Assembly: GCA_001051155.2 (NCBI GenBank)
Contig: JYIP02000017.1
Coordinates: 64,501-128,500 of the forward strand
Direction of reading: 5' to 3'
Source of the DNA: Chrysoporthe austroafricana
Lineage: Eukaryota; Ascomycota; Sordariomycetes; Diaporthales; Cryphonectriaceae
DNA: 64,000 nucleotides
The notes under the pieces are model-generated. The model had not been told where the DNA came from. It saw nothing but the letters and a program-made list of their open reading frames with translations, and made no database searches. This document shows, one piece after another, positions 33,303-44,545 of the stretch. Positions within the stretch are counted from its first letter, which is position 1; every line of letters begins with the position of its first letter. Position numbers and translations under genes: made by a program.

Positions 33303-35856
33303 TTAGAAATCCCATTGAACGAACTCCCTCATCGGCGGCGCCTCAGGCATACCTCCACCACCCGTAGCAGCGAGATCAAACTTGCCCGTCGCCATGAAGT
33401 TCTTCCACGTGGCCCTCTCGGCCTCCGTGTACTCACGTTCGGGCTCTGTGTCCTTGTAGTAAGCAGGCGGGCCATCGGGGAACCAGATCTTAGACCAGCT
33501 CTGGCCAAAACCCTGGGTGCCGATAGTTAAGACTTGATCGACTTCCTTGGGTGCGACCTGCTGACCCTTCCATGTCTGCAATTGACCATTGGGCGCCTTG
33601 GTCGCGTAGCTCTCGAAAGGTGGATGCTGCCGGGAGGCGTTGGGCGCGTATGGACCGGGTCCCGCAGGACCTGCAGCAGCCGTAGATGTGGAGGGCTGGG
33701 AAGCTGGGGCACCAAAGGGGTTGGCGGAGGATGAGGTTTGTGCGGGAGCGCCGAAGGGATTTGCGGCGGGATGGGTTGGTTGGCCAAACGCAGGAGCAGC
33801 CGGCTGTGCGGGCTGACCGAATGGGTTTGCTGGCGTAGCGGTGTTGTTCGCCGTGCCACCAAAAACGCCGGTAACAGGAGTAGGGTTACCATCCATAGAC
33901 ACCTCAGTGCTGGGAGGCTGCTGTGGCTGGCCGAAACCGCTGGTGGCAGGTTGCTGACCACTCGGAGCAGACAGACCGGCGTTGGTATTTGCGCCAGAGA
34001 GGGCAGCAAAGGGACTGGTAGTGGAGGTATTGTTGGCGTTGTTCGCAGCGAAGGCACCGAATGGAGATGCTGATGGAGCAGAGCCACCAGATGCAAAAGG
34101 GTTTGGCTTGGCCCCAAGCTGTGATGTCTGGCCGAAACCAGCATTTCCGAAGGGATTGGGCTTCTGGCCCAGGGAAGACGTCTGGCCAAAGCCAGCGCCT
34201 GCGGCCTGACCAAGAGCAGAAGGCTGGCCAAAAGGGTTAGGCTTCTGACCGAGCGCCGACGTCTGGCCAAAGCCAGCTCCACCGAGTCCAGCGTTCTGGC
34301 CAAGTGCTGAGGGCTGACCAAAAGGCGGAGGCTGACTGGGAGCGGATTGCTGGCCAAATCCTGGCGTGCCACTACTGAATGGGTTGGAACTCTGACCTAG
34401 ATTAGATGGCTGGCCAAATGGATTGCTATTCGTAACGGGCCGTGAGAAGGGATTGGGTGCCTGAGCAGTCGGGATGCCGACCGGGCGTTTCCCGACGGCG
34501 AACTCGCCCGTGCTTCGAGATGGGTCATTGCGGCATATGTCGTGGCGGTTTGGGTGGTTGTTTGCGGCCTGCATGATGTAGTTGATAGCAGCATCTGGGT
34601 TGCTCGCCGCAGCCTGAATCTTCTGCTGCGCCTGTGCCTCTAGTTGTTGGATATCGTTTAGCTAGTTACATTGTCAGTGTCTCGATGCCTGGCGAGCTGG
34701 CTCGGCAAGGGAAAACTCACAGCTCCCTGAGGATTGCCTGCTGCGGCCCCCATCATGAAATGTAGGCGCATCTCCTCGAAACTCTGCTCGATCGGCCCTC
34801 CCCAAAGTTGTTCAGGCGCATCTCGCCTAGGGCCGTATGCAGACAGACACCATGACGGCCGCTCCTCGGTTAGGTCTCTGATTATAATGTCCCGGTTGAG
34901 GCTGTAAGAGGTGCCATCCGATCCTCCTGCTGGCTTTCCACCGAATGCCCCCCGCGAATTGGACAAGACGCTGAAGGGGTTCTGGTTCTGCCTGTTGGTG
35001 TTGAGATGTTCGAATCTACAATTTGCTAGTGCAGATGTGAGGTTAGCGACGCCCTGGCTCATGTTCTGGAACCACTGGCTCTGGACCCATTCCAAGATGA
35101 TGTTCTGGCTGGTGCGAGGTGTGTAGAGCGTCATGTCATGGTCTTCAAGCTCGTTCCAAGACCAGGAGCAGTCCATGACGTCCTCATTCGTCACGGGAGG
35201 TGGCGCTGGTGCCGCTAACTTCGCCGTCGAAGGACCGAGAGCAGCAAGTGACGAGCCCACTGGAGCCGTAGTCACTGGAGCGGCGCTCGCCGTAGCCTTG
35301 GGAGGCGTGTTGACGCTGAAAGGCTGAGCACTGCTCGAAGCCTCCGCGGCTGCAGCCTGGGTATTGGGGGTATTGTAATCTTTCATCTTCTGGTCCTCGA
35401 ATGTCATCGACGGCCCCGAGGCCTCCATGGTGGTAGACACCCTTGAGTTGGAGGGGCCAGCCTCCGGCATCGCAACCTCCTTGCCCTTGCCCTTTGGGCT
35501 TTTAGGCTTGATGAGGGCTGGTGGTTTCTTGGGTACGAACAGGCTGATCGCGCCCCTGTGTCGCCGCTCGGCGAGTGAGGTCATCTTGTCGTGTGGCGTG
35601 GTGGTGGTGTTGCTCAAGGTGGGAGTCGTACAGAGAATCGAAGGAGTTTGTCGGGGAAGAGAAAATAATCGACGAGTCGGACGGTGAGACGAGGAGCGTT
35701 TATGAAGAGTGGGAGACACAATGTGCGTAATCGAGGAGCCGTTCTTGCAGCGGTGGAGGGGCGAGGAGGAGGGCCGAAGGAGGAGGGCACAATGAACAAT
35801 AGAGACTTACCGCCATTTCTGCAGTTTCCCTGCTCGTAAAACTTGCAGACCACCAT
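33303..35856 (-). CDS. CCCH zinc finger FG-nucleoporin (Nup42/Amo1-like)
   Basis: This is a nuclear pore protein of the Nup42/Amo1 group, involved in mRNA export at the cytoplasmic face of the pore (known from the family). Exons 35811-35856, 34721-35025 and 33303-34661 give 569 residues. The first exon encodes MVVCKFYEQGNCRNG; splicing to NCRFEHLNTNRQNQNPF completes the CCCH finger. The second exon has RDLTEERPSWCLSAYGP and PEQLWGG, typical of the fungal family. The third begins with a helical segment LNDIQQLEAQAQQKIQAA and NNHPNRHDICRN, then about 30 FG-type repeats (PFGQPS, GFGQTS, NPFG) and ends with MREFVQWDF. The first intron is unusually long (785 nt) and is open in the exon-2 frame (see findings). 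Confidence 0.85.
34721..35584 (-). other. Alternative open frame in intron 1 of the nucleoporin gene
   Basis: From ATG 35584 the reading frame is open for 187 codons of intron 1 and runs in frame into exon 2. It starts MTSLAERRHRGAISLF, has a basic KPKSPKGKGK patch, a Ser/Ala/Pro/Thr-rich middle, and an ordered-looking end (DVMDCSWSWNELEDHDM, ILEWVQSQWFQNMSQG). It could be an alternative N-terminus replacing the first half of the CCCH finger, a nested gene, or chance. I recognise no domain. Confidence 0.35.
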
Positions 35857-37367
35857 CGCTATTGTTTATTGTCGCTATGAGAGAAGAATGGGCTCCACAT
35901 TACTCATCATGATCGGATGGTGGCTGGGTTGCGCCGAGAAAAAAGTTGTTGAAGGTGAGGAGATGGTGAGGAAATGGTGATAGTTTTGGTTCGCGCGCGC
36001 GTTCAAAAGGTCGGAGGTCAGCAATACTTACGCGGTTGCGCGGCAGGCACTCAAGATCGCCAGGGGTCCAGGGCAGGGGTCCCTAGCTATGCTGGACGTG
36101 GGGTGCTAGACACCCCATAATTTAGTACCATAGTACTGAGGTACCGGTGGTACCTCATCTCTTGCAGGGTACTTTACACCCATGAGACCATAGCATACAT
36201 ACTATGTATTAGGTGGGTATCTATAACTTCGTCAGGTAGGAGAGAGAGAGCTGCGAGAATGGTGAGTATGTGGTCAGGCTTCAGTCCTCCACTGTGGTTG
36301 TAGACGGAAATAGGAACCTCTCGACATGTGTTTGTAAACCCCTCTCCTAGGCTGATTTCAGTAGCCGAAATGCTCGAGTACAATGTACCCTTTATTTCCC
36401 ATTCTCCTCAACAATACCCCGATAATTATACCCAGGTAGCCTAAATACATCGCGTTAATGCAAAACAGCCTCTTAGAAAACAATAGCGATGTATTTTTGT
36501 CTTATCTGAAAATAGTAAACGTATGCTCAGTGGTGCTGTTTGTTGCAAGGAAGATGGCGTCGACAAAAACTTGTCTCTCATGCTTGATCTCTGTGGCCCC
36601 AATATCAGCGGGATGCAACAAAATCTATGCTGAAATCATACACTGCTACATAGCCATCTCTAAAGAGGGTGATATGAACACGATTCTCGGAAGGATCATT
36701 TGCAATGAGCGGCCAAATATTGAACGCTGGCCGCGACGGAACATCTTGGCTCTTACCGCTCACACGCAATACCCTCAACGTATTGGTTAACAACTTGCAA
36801 AAATAGTCCTCCCATTGCCACTAAGTCACTGTTATAAAGATGAGTGATAGACATTCGCAAAAATTCGTGAGCCGGCTGCTAGCGAAGGGGGGCAGTCTGA
36901 GGAGATACACTCGCCTTCTGAAGTTTCTATTTTTTGTCCAGCTTCACGGTGCTAGAGCAAAGATTTCATTCCCTGAACTGTTTTTTTTACAGGATCCCTT
37001 GAGCGGGGCCGTTAGGAGGCCACCGTTGCTCTCTAAATTAACCAGAAGGAGGTCGATACAGCAATTGGCTAGGCTCAAACTTAACTCTGCTACAAGCAGG
37101 CTAAGTCCCAAGCAAAGAAAACTTTCAATAGCTAAAGTATTCGTTTCCGAAAGAAGGACGAGCAAAGTAACGTTCCGAAATTGGAGGTCAACTTGCAAAC
37201 ACGGGAACGAAGTTTCTTGAAGCAGCAACAGAGCAACTAATACACTTCGAGACCGCAGTCCGTCGTGCCCAGACAAGCTGTATGTGACATAAGTAAATAT
37301 AAGCCTAGATGTACTGAATGAACCGTCCCTTTTCCATACCCAAGCGTATGATCAATCTATCGATGAC
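35857..37367. other. Gene-free stretch
   Basis: Left of this lies the nucleoporin promoter, right the 3' end of 5-oxoprolinase. The longest open frame (36840-37220, plus, 126 codons) is Lys/Arg/Ser-rich and unrecognised, and an equally long frame lies on the other strand. A GTAC-rich dyad at about 36126-36152 resembles one at 53777-53803. Confidence 0.5.
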
Positions 37368-40300
37368 TTATGCAGCCGTCCCCCATGCACCACCCCCAGG
37401 CGTCATAACAACCACACTCTCTCCCTCCTCCAGTTTCACACTCGCTTTCCCGCCTATGCTCACCACCTCTTCGCCTCCGCTGCCCGATTTTCGTACGATC
37501 AGGTTCCTCCCCGTCTCTCCGTCCCCGCCGCCGTCCATCCCGAACGGTCGCCTGCTCCTCCTCTCGCTGAGGATGCTACACATGACCGGGACCCGGAACT
37601 CGATCTCCCTCACCGTGCCGTCGCCCCCAGCCCACTTCCCCGTCCCGCCACTTCCTCTCCTCAGCTCGAAACGGCGCAGGATACATGGGTATCGCTTCTC
37701 AAAGACCTCCGGATCCGTGATGCGGGTGTTGGTCATGTGGACATGCACGCCGCTCGCCCCCCTCCAGCCCGGCCCGGCACCCGCACCGCCCGCGATCGTC
37801 TCATAACACCCGAACCCCTCAACATGCTCACCCGTCACCGGGTCCTTCCCACCCGTGCCGAAAGTCAGGTTGTTACAGCACCCCTGGCTGGCAGCACACG
37901 CGCGGAAGGCCTTGAGCACGACGTCCGTCACGCGCTGGGACGTGAGGACGTTCCCGCCGACGACGCCGAGCCCCTTCGCGGGGCTCAGGATGCTCTCGGG
38001 CGGTACGACAATGTCGATCGGGTTCAGGCACCCCTGGTTCAGTGGAACGGACGAGTTGACGAGGCTACGCAGGCAGTAGATGATGGCGGAGTTCGTGATC
38101 GCGATGGGCGCGTTGGTGTTCCCCAGGACCTGCGGGCCAGTGCCAGTGAAATCGAAGGTAGCGGAGCCGTCCTCGCGCAAGGTGATGGTGAGTGCGATCG
38201 GCGTCCCGTCGTCCATGTAGTCGACGGCCGCGAGCGTCGGGCCGTGGCTGGCGAGCGTGCGCTTGAGGAGCTCGCGCACGGCGATCTCGGCCGTCGTCTG
38301 GATCGCGTACATGTATCTGTGGACGACGTCTAGGCCGAACTCGGCTATGAGGGAGCGGATCAGTGCGATTCCCTTCTGGTTGGCGGCAATCTGGGCCTTC
38401 AGATCTGAGATGTTGTCTGCGAGCTTGCGCGTCCCAGAGCAGCCTGGGTGTTTTGCGGGCTCCTCAAGGAGGAGACGGGTGATTTCTTCTTCATTGAAGA
38501 TGCCCTCAGATACGAGCTTGGTAGACTCGATAGCTGCGCCTTCCTGCCAGAGGGCGGCGGAGTTGGGAGGCATGGAGCCAGGGAGAATCCCGCCAATATC
38601 GGCGTGGTGGCCCCTGCTGGCGACATAGAAAGCTAGCTTCCCCGTGTCGTCGAAGACCGGTGTGATGACTGTAATGTCAGGAAGGTGAGTCCCACCGCAG
38701 GCAGGATGGTTAGATACTAGCACATCGCCGTCTTTGAGCTTCCCGTCCCAAAGCTGGTGTTGGTAGCGAACAGCAAATTGCATTGAGCCGAGATGGACAG
38801 GCACGTGGGGGGCGTTGGCGACAAGGCCACCGTCAGGAGAGAAGATGGCGCATGAGAAGTCAAGGCGCTCCTTTATGTTCGTCGATACGGATGTCTTCTG
38901 GAGCGTGCGGCCCATCTGCTCCGCGATAGACATGAAGCGGTGGCCGAAGATGGACAGCTGAATGGGGGAGAACTCGGAGCTGGAAGAAGTGACGGCGGGA
39001 CGATATTGGCGGTCGATGACAACGTAGCTGTCGAGAATGGTGGCGGTAGAGCTTGGCGTCACCACTATAGTCTGCGTCTTGTCAATGATCAGTGCTGGGC
39101 CCGAAATTTTGGAGCCGACAGGAAGAGTTCGAAGCTCGAAGGTGGGAGTGTCGACCCAGGCGCCTTCGGCGAAATACACTCGGCTGCTACCATTCGCGGC
39201 CGATGCCTTCGTGGTGACGCCTTCAACTGCCTTGAGCTGCGCATATGGGCTCTTCTCAACCTTAGAATGCGCCGCTCCCGTGGCACGGACGCGAACGTCG
39301 TCGACGATGATGGCCTTGTCAGGGAAGTGGAACCCAAATTCACGCTTGTGAGCAATCTCGAACCCGGTTTTGAAGTCCCAGCCCTCGCCCTTCAAGACCA
39401 TAAGGGAGCTGCTGGAGCCAGTATACCTCATGTTGAGATAGTAGTCATGCGAGATGCGATCATCAACAAAACCTTGACTCCTCAGCTCGTAGGACGCCTG
39501 CGCCGCCAGGTCGCCCAGCTGTCTGTGGATGGAAGGCGCTGTATCAGGCGTGTATGTAACAGCAGCTGGTCTCTGTACTTCATGAACAACATCTGCCAGA
39601 GACATGCCATAGGCTGACAGTATGGAAGAGTATTTATGAATGATGATCCGTGAGATGCCAAGGACCGACGCGACGGAGCAGGCATGCTGGCCTCCGGCAC
39701 CACCGAAACAAGCCAGATGATGGGCAGATGTCTCGTAGCCACGAGCCTGGGTCAGCGCACGGATGGGGCGCGCCATGCCCTCATTGGCGACCTCGAGGAA
39801 GCCCATGGCAACCTCCTCGGCCATGAAGGGAGAGAGGCCTGAGCGCTGGCGGTCCGCATTAATATCGTCCGTCATGGCTGCGAACTTTTCGGCAGTGATT
39901 TCTCTGTTCAAGGGTTCATTCTCATGGGGCCCGAAAACCTTGGGGAAGTATTCAGGTAGGAGACGACCCAAAAAGAGGTTGGCATCCGTAACCGTTAGCG
40001 GGCCGCCCTTTCTGTAGCAAGCAGGTCCTGGATGAGCGCTCGCAGATTCCGGGCCGACGTTGAAAAGGCCGTTCTTCCAGGTTAGTATTGAGCCACCGCC
40101 AGCAGCAACAGTGTGGATGTCGAGCTGAGGGCTCTGCACGCTGATCCCCGCCGTGGTCGTCTCAAATACGTGGTCGTATACGCCCGCATACCGAGACACG
40201 TCTGTGGAGGTACCGCCCATATCGAACCCGATGATGGGTTTCCTCTCCTCAGCGTCCCAGGAAGTCTGGGCATAACCAACCACGCCACCAGCAGGGCCAG

Positions 40301-41210
40301 ACAGGATCGCCTTCAGGCCATTGAACTTGCGATAGTCCACAAGACCGCCGTCAGACTGCATGAACTCAATGCGGGTGCCCTCGCTGCTGAACCCACCCGC
40401 AAAGTTTGCCTCGATAGACGAGATGTAGTCCTTGATGACCGGGGTCAAGTATGCATCGGCCATGGCAGACATGCCTCGTGGGACCATGTTGATCATGGGC
40501 TGGACAGCAGACGACAGGGTCACGCTGAAACCCATGTCTGTTGCTAGGCGGCCGACCTGGAGCTCGTGTTCCGGGTACGCGTAAGAGTGGATGAAGACGA
40601 CCGCGATGGACCTAAAGCCCTGATCCCATAGTGACTGCAGTGATGCCTGAACAGCGCCGAGGTCTGGCCTCTGCATAATCCGGATGGTCTCTCCCGTGAT
40701 GGCAGTGACGAGATCTGCATCTTCAGCCGTGACGGCGGTCCTAACAGACTCAGGATCCTCGGTGTAGTCCTGCATGGTCACGCGCTCCTCAACCTCAACA
40801 ACCTGCTCGTACAGCACCTCTGGCCTCGCCACAGTCAGGTCGAAGATGTCAGGTCGCGACTGGTTGCCAATGAAGAGCAGGTCCTTGAAGCCCTTTGTGA
40901 TCAGCAACGCCGAGCGAGCACCCTTCCTCTCGAGCAGGGCGTTCGTCGCAACAGTCGTGCCCATGCGTATGGACTCGATATGGTAGAGGTCGAGGAGCTG
41001 GCCCCGGGGATGTGGCTCGCCAGTGGCCAGCTCCAGTATGCGGCGGATGCCTTCCGTGGGGGCATCCTGATAGTTGGCAGGGTCGACGGAGAGGAGCTTG
41101 AGGATGATGTCGTCCCGGCCCGGTATGGAGGCATGGACATCTGTGAATGTGCCGCCACGGTCGATAGATATGCGAATACCGAGAGACGTGGCTTCGGGAA
41201 CAGAGCCCAT
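37368..41210 (-). CDS. OXP1: 5-oxoprolinase (ATP-dependent, hydantoinase A/B fusion)
   Basis: This cytosolic enzyme opens 5-oxoproline (pyroglutamate) to glutamate with ATP hydrolysis, the last step of the gamma-glutamyl/glutathione salvage cycle. The product is 1280 residues, close to the yeast length of about 1286, and intronless. The N-terminal hydantoinase A half (about 8-700) begins [17 protein letters not shown], has [26 protein letters not shown] and [13 protein letters not shown] (nucleotide-binding, acetate kinase/hsp70-like fold). The C-terminal hydantoinase B half (about 745-1270) has [49 protein letters not shown] and [16 protein letters not shown] choose the ATG at 41210 because the upstream 48 codons start with no ATG. 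It is divergent from the DUF1445 gene with a small gene between. Confidence 0.95.
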   Translation of the reverse strand: MGSVPEATSLGIRISIDRGGTFTDVHASIPGRDDIILKLLSVDPANYQDAPTEGIRRILELATGEPHPRGQLLDLYHIESIRMGTTVATNALLERKGARSALLITKGFKDLLFIGNQSRPDIFDLTVARPEVLYEQVVEVEERVTMQDYTEDPESVRTAVTAEDADLVTAITGETIRIMQRPDLGAVQASLQSLWDQGFRSIAVVFIHSYAYPEHELQVGRLATDMGFSVTLSSAVQPMINMVPRGMSAMADAYLTPVIKDYISSIEANFAGGFSSEGTRIEFMQSDGGLVDYRKFNGLKAILSGPAGGVVGYAQTSWDAEERKPIIGFDMGGTSTDVSRYAGVYDHVFETTTAGISVQSPQLDIHTVAAGGGSILTWKNGLFNVGPESASAHPGPACYRKGGPLTVTDANLFLGRLLPEYFPKVFGPHENEPLNREITAEKFAAMTDDINADRQRSGLSPFMAEEVAMGFLEVANEGMARPIRALTQARGYETSAHHLACFGGAGGQHACSVASVLGISRIIIHKYSSILSAYGMSLADVVHEVQRPAAVTYTPDTAPSIHRQLGDLAAQASYELRSQGFVDDRISHDYYLNMRYTGSSSSLMVLKGEGWDFKTGFEIAHKREFGFHFPDKAIIVDDVRVRATGAAHSKVEKSPYAQLKAVEGVTTKASAANGSSRVYFAEGAWVDTPTFELRTLPVGSKISGPALIIDKTQTIVVTPSSTATILDSYVVIDRQYRPAVTSSSSEFSPIQLSIFGHRFMSIAEQMGRTLQKTSVSTNIKERLDFSCAIFSPDGGLVANAPHVPVHLGSMQFAVRYQHQLWDGKLKDGDVLVSNHPACGGTHLPDITVITPVFDDTGKLAFYVASRGHHADIGGILPGSMPPNSAALWQEGAAIESTKLVSEGIFNEEEITRLLLEEPAKHPGCSGTRKLADNISDLKAQIAANQKGIALIRSLIAEFGLDVVHRYMYAIQTTAEIAVRELLKRTLASHGPTLAAVDYMDDGTPIALTITLREDGSATFDFTGTGPQVLGNTNAPIAITNSAIIYCLRSLVNSSVPLNQGCLNPIDIVVPPESILSPAKGLGVVGGNVLTSQRVTDVVLKAFRACAASQGCCNNLTFGTGGKDPVTGEHVEGFGCYETIAGGAGAGPGWRGASGVHVHMTNTRITDPEVFEKRYPCILRRFELRRGSGGTGKWAGGDGTVREIEFRVPVMCSILSERRSRRPFGMDGGGDGETGRNLIVRKSGSGGEEVVSIGGKASVKLEEGESVVVMTPGGGAWGTAA

Positions 41211-42141
41211 GCTAACGAGGTTGATGAGGCTGAGACACTCGGGAATGGCTGAAATGAGATTGGAGGAGAGGGAGCAATACTGCCCTGGCTTGCTGGGTCT
41301 TGGTATGGGCGCCCTGCATGGGATTGCTGCACTTGGATACAGAGGCTGTCTCACAGAATATCAGGGCGCAAGAGGAACCGTGTCGTATTTAGATGAATTT
41401 GGTCAAAGAGACTCGCCACTTGTTGCGAGGTGGAAATGGACTGGAGTGAGGCTCCGGAGTGAGAGGACGGTATATCCACTTTGCCATGGACTCAACATGA
41501 GGTCGAGCTTGATTTCAACTCATTACTCAGGGAATCGAACCAAGCTGGTACCGTCCCGTAAGGCATGACCATTGACCTCAGCCCGAGATGCATGGTACAT
41601 ACGAAGCCGCCTCCTGGGCCCCTACCGCCAACCTCAGCCAGGTCGACACCTTCCTGATCCTCATGCAATTATCGAGATTTCTAGGCTTCTGGTACCGGGC
41701 AACGGACACCATGTCAGATCCTGAAGCGTGCACGTACATAGCTGCGAGACATGCATCGAGGGGCGCAGTCGCCTTGGTGGTGCGCAGCGGAGTGGAAGTC
41801 CGGCGATGACTTTGACGATGGAGTGGATCATGATCGGAGTGAGTCTCCTAGCCCTGTCCCTGTCGCCTCACTTGTTCTCTAGCAGAGGCTTTCTGCCGGC
41901 TGTTGCCAGCCGGCAGCGAGGTGCGGGGCATTTGAGTAGGGATCCCCTGCACCACAGCACTATGGCAGCTGGCATTCCCCACCCCCACCTCAATCCCTGT
42001 CCGCAAACAAGGTGCGTTGGCTGCGGTCTCGTCATTGTTGTTGCTCCTCGACGATTGAGCGTTGGCCTCGGAGACGACGATCACGAGGGCGCCAGCAACC
42101 GTCAATTGAACCTACGCCCTACCAGAGACAGAGCCTCATAC
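41211..42141. promoter_or_regulatory. Divergent upstream region of 5-oxoprolinase
   Basis: This 0.93-kb region presumably carries the 5-oxoprolinase promoter and the promoter of the small basic gene. Its open frame continues upstream of 42142 without a recognised sequence, so a longer N-terminus or a first exon is possible. Confidence 0.45.
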
Positions 42142-42690
42142 ATGCTTAGAGCGATCTTCGGTTCCAGAGCCAGCATGGCGCCTGTCACGCGGGCCTCCAA
42201 GCCGAAGCCCGAGCCCGAGCCCGAGCCCACGCCCATGCCCACGCCCAAGGGAGCCGCACGCAGAACAAAGAAAGCAGACATCCCACTACAGTCTGTTGAG
42301 GGTCGCAACGGAGTCTCAAGGCGATCCCAACAGCGCAAGTCTCGCTCCAAGGCATACAAGCGGAAGAAGCGACAGCAGGCCCTCGCCGCCCTCAGCACGC
42401 TTGCCGGAGACCCCGAGCAGCCCCTCGCGGCGGCCCAGCGGGATGCTGCTCGGGCAGACTTCTACAGGCCCTGGAGGCACCGCTCTGGCCGCCCGAAGAG
42501 GGCGAAAGAACTCGAGCAGCTGGTGGTGAGGCAGAAGGAGGAGATCGAGCAGCTCAAGAAGCAGGCCGGCAGCCGTGCCGAGCAGGGCCAGGACCAGGAC
42601 CAGAGCCGGAACCCCGACGTTGCTGCCCCCGAGGCCGGTGGCGGGCGAGGCGGTCGAGGTGGTCGACGAACCAGGCGTGGCCTTGCATAG
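42142..42690 (+). CDS. Hypothetical basic protein with Pro-Glu repeats and coiled coil
   Basis: This open frame of 182 codons encodes a protein not recognised as a known family. From ATG 42142 (or 42175) it has KPKPEPEPEPEPTPMPTPK, then a very basic stretch RRSQQRKSRSKAYKRKKRQQ that could be a nuclear localisation signal, a segment RPWRHRSGRPKRAKELEQLVVRQKEEIEQLKKQAGS of bZIP-like basic region followed by a short leucine/heptad pattern, and an RGG-type tail (GGGRGGRGGRRTRRG). It is intronless as drawn. The location between two pyroglutamate-metabolism genes is noteworthy but may be chance. Low-complexity composition makes spurious prediction possible. Codon composition is high GC as in neighbouring genes. 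Confidence 0.45.
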   Translation: MLRAIFGSRASMAPVTRASKPKPEPEPEPTPMPTPKGAARRTKKADIPLQSVEGRNGVSRRSQQRKSRSKAYKRKKRQQALAALSTLAGDPEQPLAAAQRDAARADFYRPWRHRSGRPKRAKELEQLVVRQKEEIEQLKKQAGSRAEQGQDQDQSRNPDVAAPEAGGGRGGRGGRRTRRGLA

Positions 42691-43076
42691 TATGCGAGCC
42701 AGTTCCTACCAGACCTCTTCTGACACTGCTGTCCTGGGCTGGCGCATCTGCATCGATACGCACATGGAACCCACGAGTGCGCAGCTTTCGTCAGCGACCC
42801 TCCAAGGCTGGGGCATGCAGCTAACTGGAACCACCGGCTGATAACGACTCACACCGGCATCCCTCCCCGGCAGCCTTTCCCGACAGCCTGATGCGGGAGT
42901 GAACCCCTCCGGCATAGACCACAGTGTCGAGCATAACCTATTAGACTGGGCTTGCGTTCTATGAAAACGACGCTTTCGCCCAACCCTTGATATCGAAGTG
43001 TAATTATACAAGCCTCCGCCAGATCAAAGGCTGCAAAAATAATCGACGACTATCTGCCTATCATTTGCCTCTCATC

Positions 43077-44036
43077 ATGGCGATCGATCAGTCTCCCGCC
43101 GAAAAATATCCTACAGGGCTCTCTGCCCGCCTGGCGTGTCGTGACAAGACATTCGCGGGCGTGACGGCCGGCCTCGCCCCATCCTACCTCCAGGCGAACC
43201 TCATCGTCCTGCCTTCCAGATATGCGAACGACTTTCGCCTGTTGTGTGCCCGCAATCCCGTCCCCTGCCCTCTCGTCGCTGAGTCTGCCACGCCAGGCAG
43301 TGCCACCCTCTTGCGATCACATCTCAAAAAACTTGTTCACACAAGTGTCTCGAGCGGAGGAAAGGCGGATGGGAAAGTTCACGTAGATGAGGTGGTGCTG
43401 GTGGTTGCTGAGGATATCGACCTGCGCCACGACTTTCCCAAATACAGGCTCTACAAGAACGGACAGGCTGACGGTGACGACGTGCTTGACATTGCATCTC
43501 TATGGACGGATGATCATGTCGGATTCTTGATTGGGTGTTCGTACAGCTTCGAATCTGCCCTGGGCGCTGCCGGCTTGACACCTCGACACCAGCTCCAAGG
43601 GCGCAATGTCTCTATGTACCGAACCAATATCCCGCTGTGTCCAGCAGGCGTCTTCACCGGCGCAACATACGTGGTGTCCATGCGTCCGTACAAGGTGAAA
43701 GACATCGAGAAGGTCCGCGACATCACCCGCGCGTACGTCGCCACCCACGGGGAGCCTATCGCATGGGGCTGGGATGGGGCCAGGAGGCTAGGCATTGAGG
43801 ATATCACACGGGTACAATGGGGCGACCAGAGCCTGAGGCTGGATGGGAGTGCACAGCCGTTTGACGAGAGCGAGGAGGGATACGTGCCCGTCTTCTGGGG
43901 CTGCGGGGTGACACCGCAGAACGCGGTTCAGATGGCCGGCCTGCAGGGCACGATCATGGCGCATAACCCGGGCCACATGATCGTGCTGGATGTCAGGGAG
44001 CATGAGGTCTTTCCTACGGCCGTCGAGAAGGCGTGA
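43077..44036 (+). CDS. DUF1445 family protein (D-glutamate cyclase-like / putative hydro-lyase)
   Basis: This protein of 319 residues belongs to the DUF1445 family (bacterial YcsI-like; also a domain of the animal D-glutamate cyclase DGLUCY). Landmarks are RLACRDKTFAGVTAGLAPSYLQANLIVLP, FRLLCARNPVPCPL, VGFLIGCSYSFESALGAAGL, NVSMYRTNIPLCPAGVF and VPVFWGCGVTPQNAVQMAGL, with the conserved CS(F) and PGHM segments. The ATG at 43077 is in the motif position expected for the family; upstream in-frame codons reach 42987 with a non-ATG start. In bacteria such genes sit with 5-oxoprolinase genes; here 5-oxoprolinase is 1.9 kb away in the opposite orientation. The reaction proposed for the family interconverts D-glutamate and 5-oxo-D-proline, but the catalytic activity of the DUF1445 portion alone is not established. 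No intron is visible. Confidence 0.88.
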   Translation: MAIDQSPAEKYPTGLSARLACRDKTFAGVTAGLAPSYLQANLIVLPSRYANDFRLLCARNPVPCPLVAESATPGSATLLRSHLKKLVHTSVSSGGKADGKVHVDEVVLVVAEDIDLRHDFPKYRLYKNGQADGDDVLDIASLWTDDHVGFLIGCSYSFESALGAAGLTPRHQLQGRNVSMYRTNIPLCPAGVFTGATYVVSMRPYKVKDIEKVRDITRAYVATHGEPIAWGWDGARRLGIEDITRVQWGDQSLRLDGSAQPFDESEEGYVPVFWGCGVTPQNAVQMAGLQGTIMAHNPGHMIVLDVREHEVFPTAVEKA

Positions 44037-44527
44037 GCTGGGAGTGGGCAGTCTGCCCCCAGACTCAGCCGTCTCGGGGCGGGGAGGACGCTTGCCTCTC
44101 GGAGATGCATCACCAAGAATCGAGATCGCGAAATGAACCATTTTATACATCCCACCGCGTGCATCTCATCCTCATTCTATGTTTATCAGTTCCGCTTCTC
44201 AGTCTTCGACGTCATCTAGCCCCTCTCTTTAGTAAGTCTTGAACGCCATGCCTACTTTTCCTGCCATGAGCTGTTCAGACGCTCCGGCCTATAACCGCTA
44301 ATCCCAAGTTCACATTGCTTATAGCCATACACTATCCTGCCCTTTACCATCTCACATCTAATGCCTTTCTCATCACCCTAGAATGCCGGACCGGAGTCCT
44401 CGGCCTACCGGCAGCCCATATCCACCTTACTCACCCGCCATCCCGGGCCATCTCGCTCCCAAGACCCACTCCCTCCATCTCTCGAGTCATAGGGCCTTCT
44501 TCTCCTAAAATTTATTCATTCACAAGC
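44037..44527. other. Intergenic upstream of the tRNA
   Basis: The stretch contains the 3' UTR of the DUF1445 gene and the 5' flank of tRNA-Leu. No other feature was seen. Confidence 0.6.
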
Positions 44528-44534
44528 GGCAAGA

Positions 44535-44545
44535 TGGCCGAGCGG
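44535..44545 (+). promoter_or_regulatory. Pol III A box of tRNA-Leu
   Basis: TGGCCGAGCGG matches the A-box consensus and ends exactly at the insertion, so the insert does not disrupt it. Confidence 0.8.

Noticed and set aside
36840..37276. Frames of 126 codons (plus) and 110 codons (minus)
   Set aside because: They overlap on opposite strands, neither resembles a known protein, and no start context or splice support favours one.
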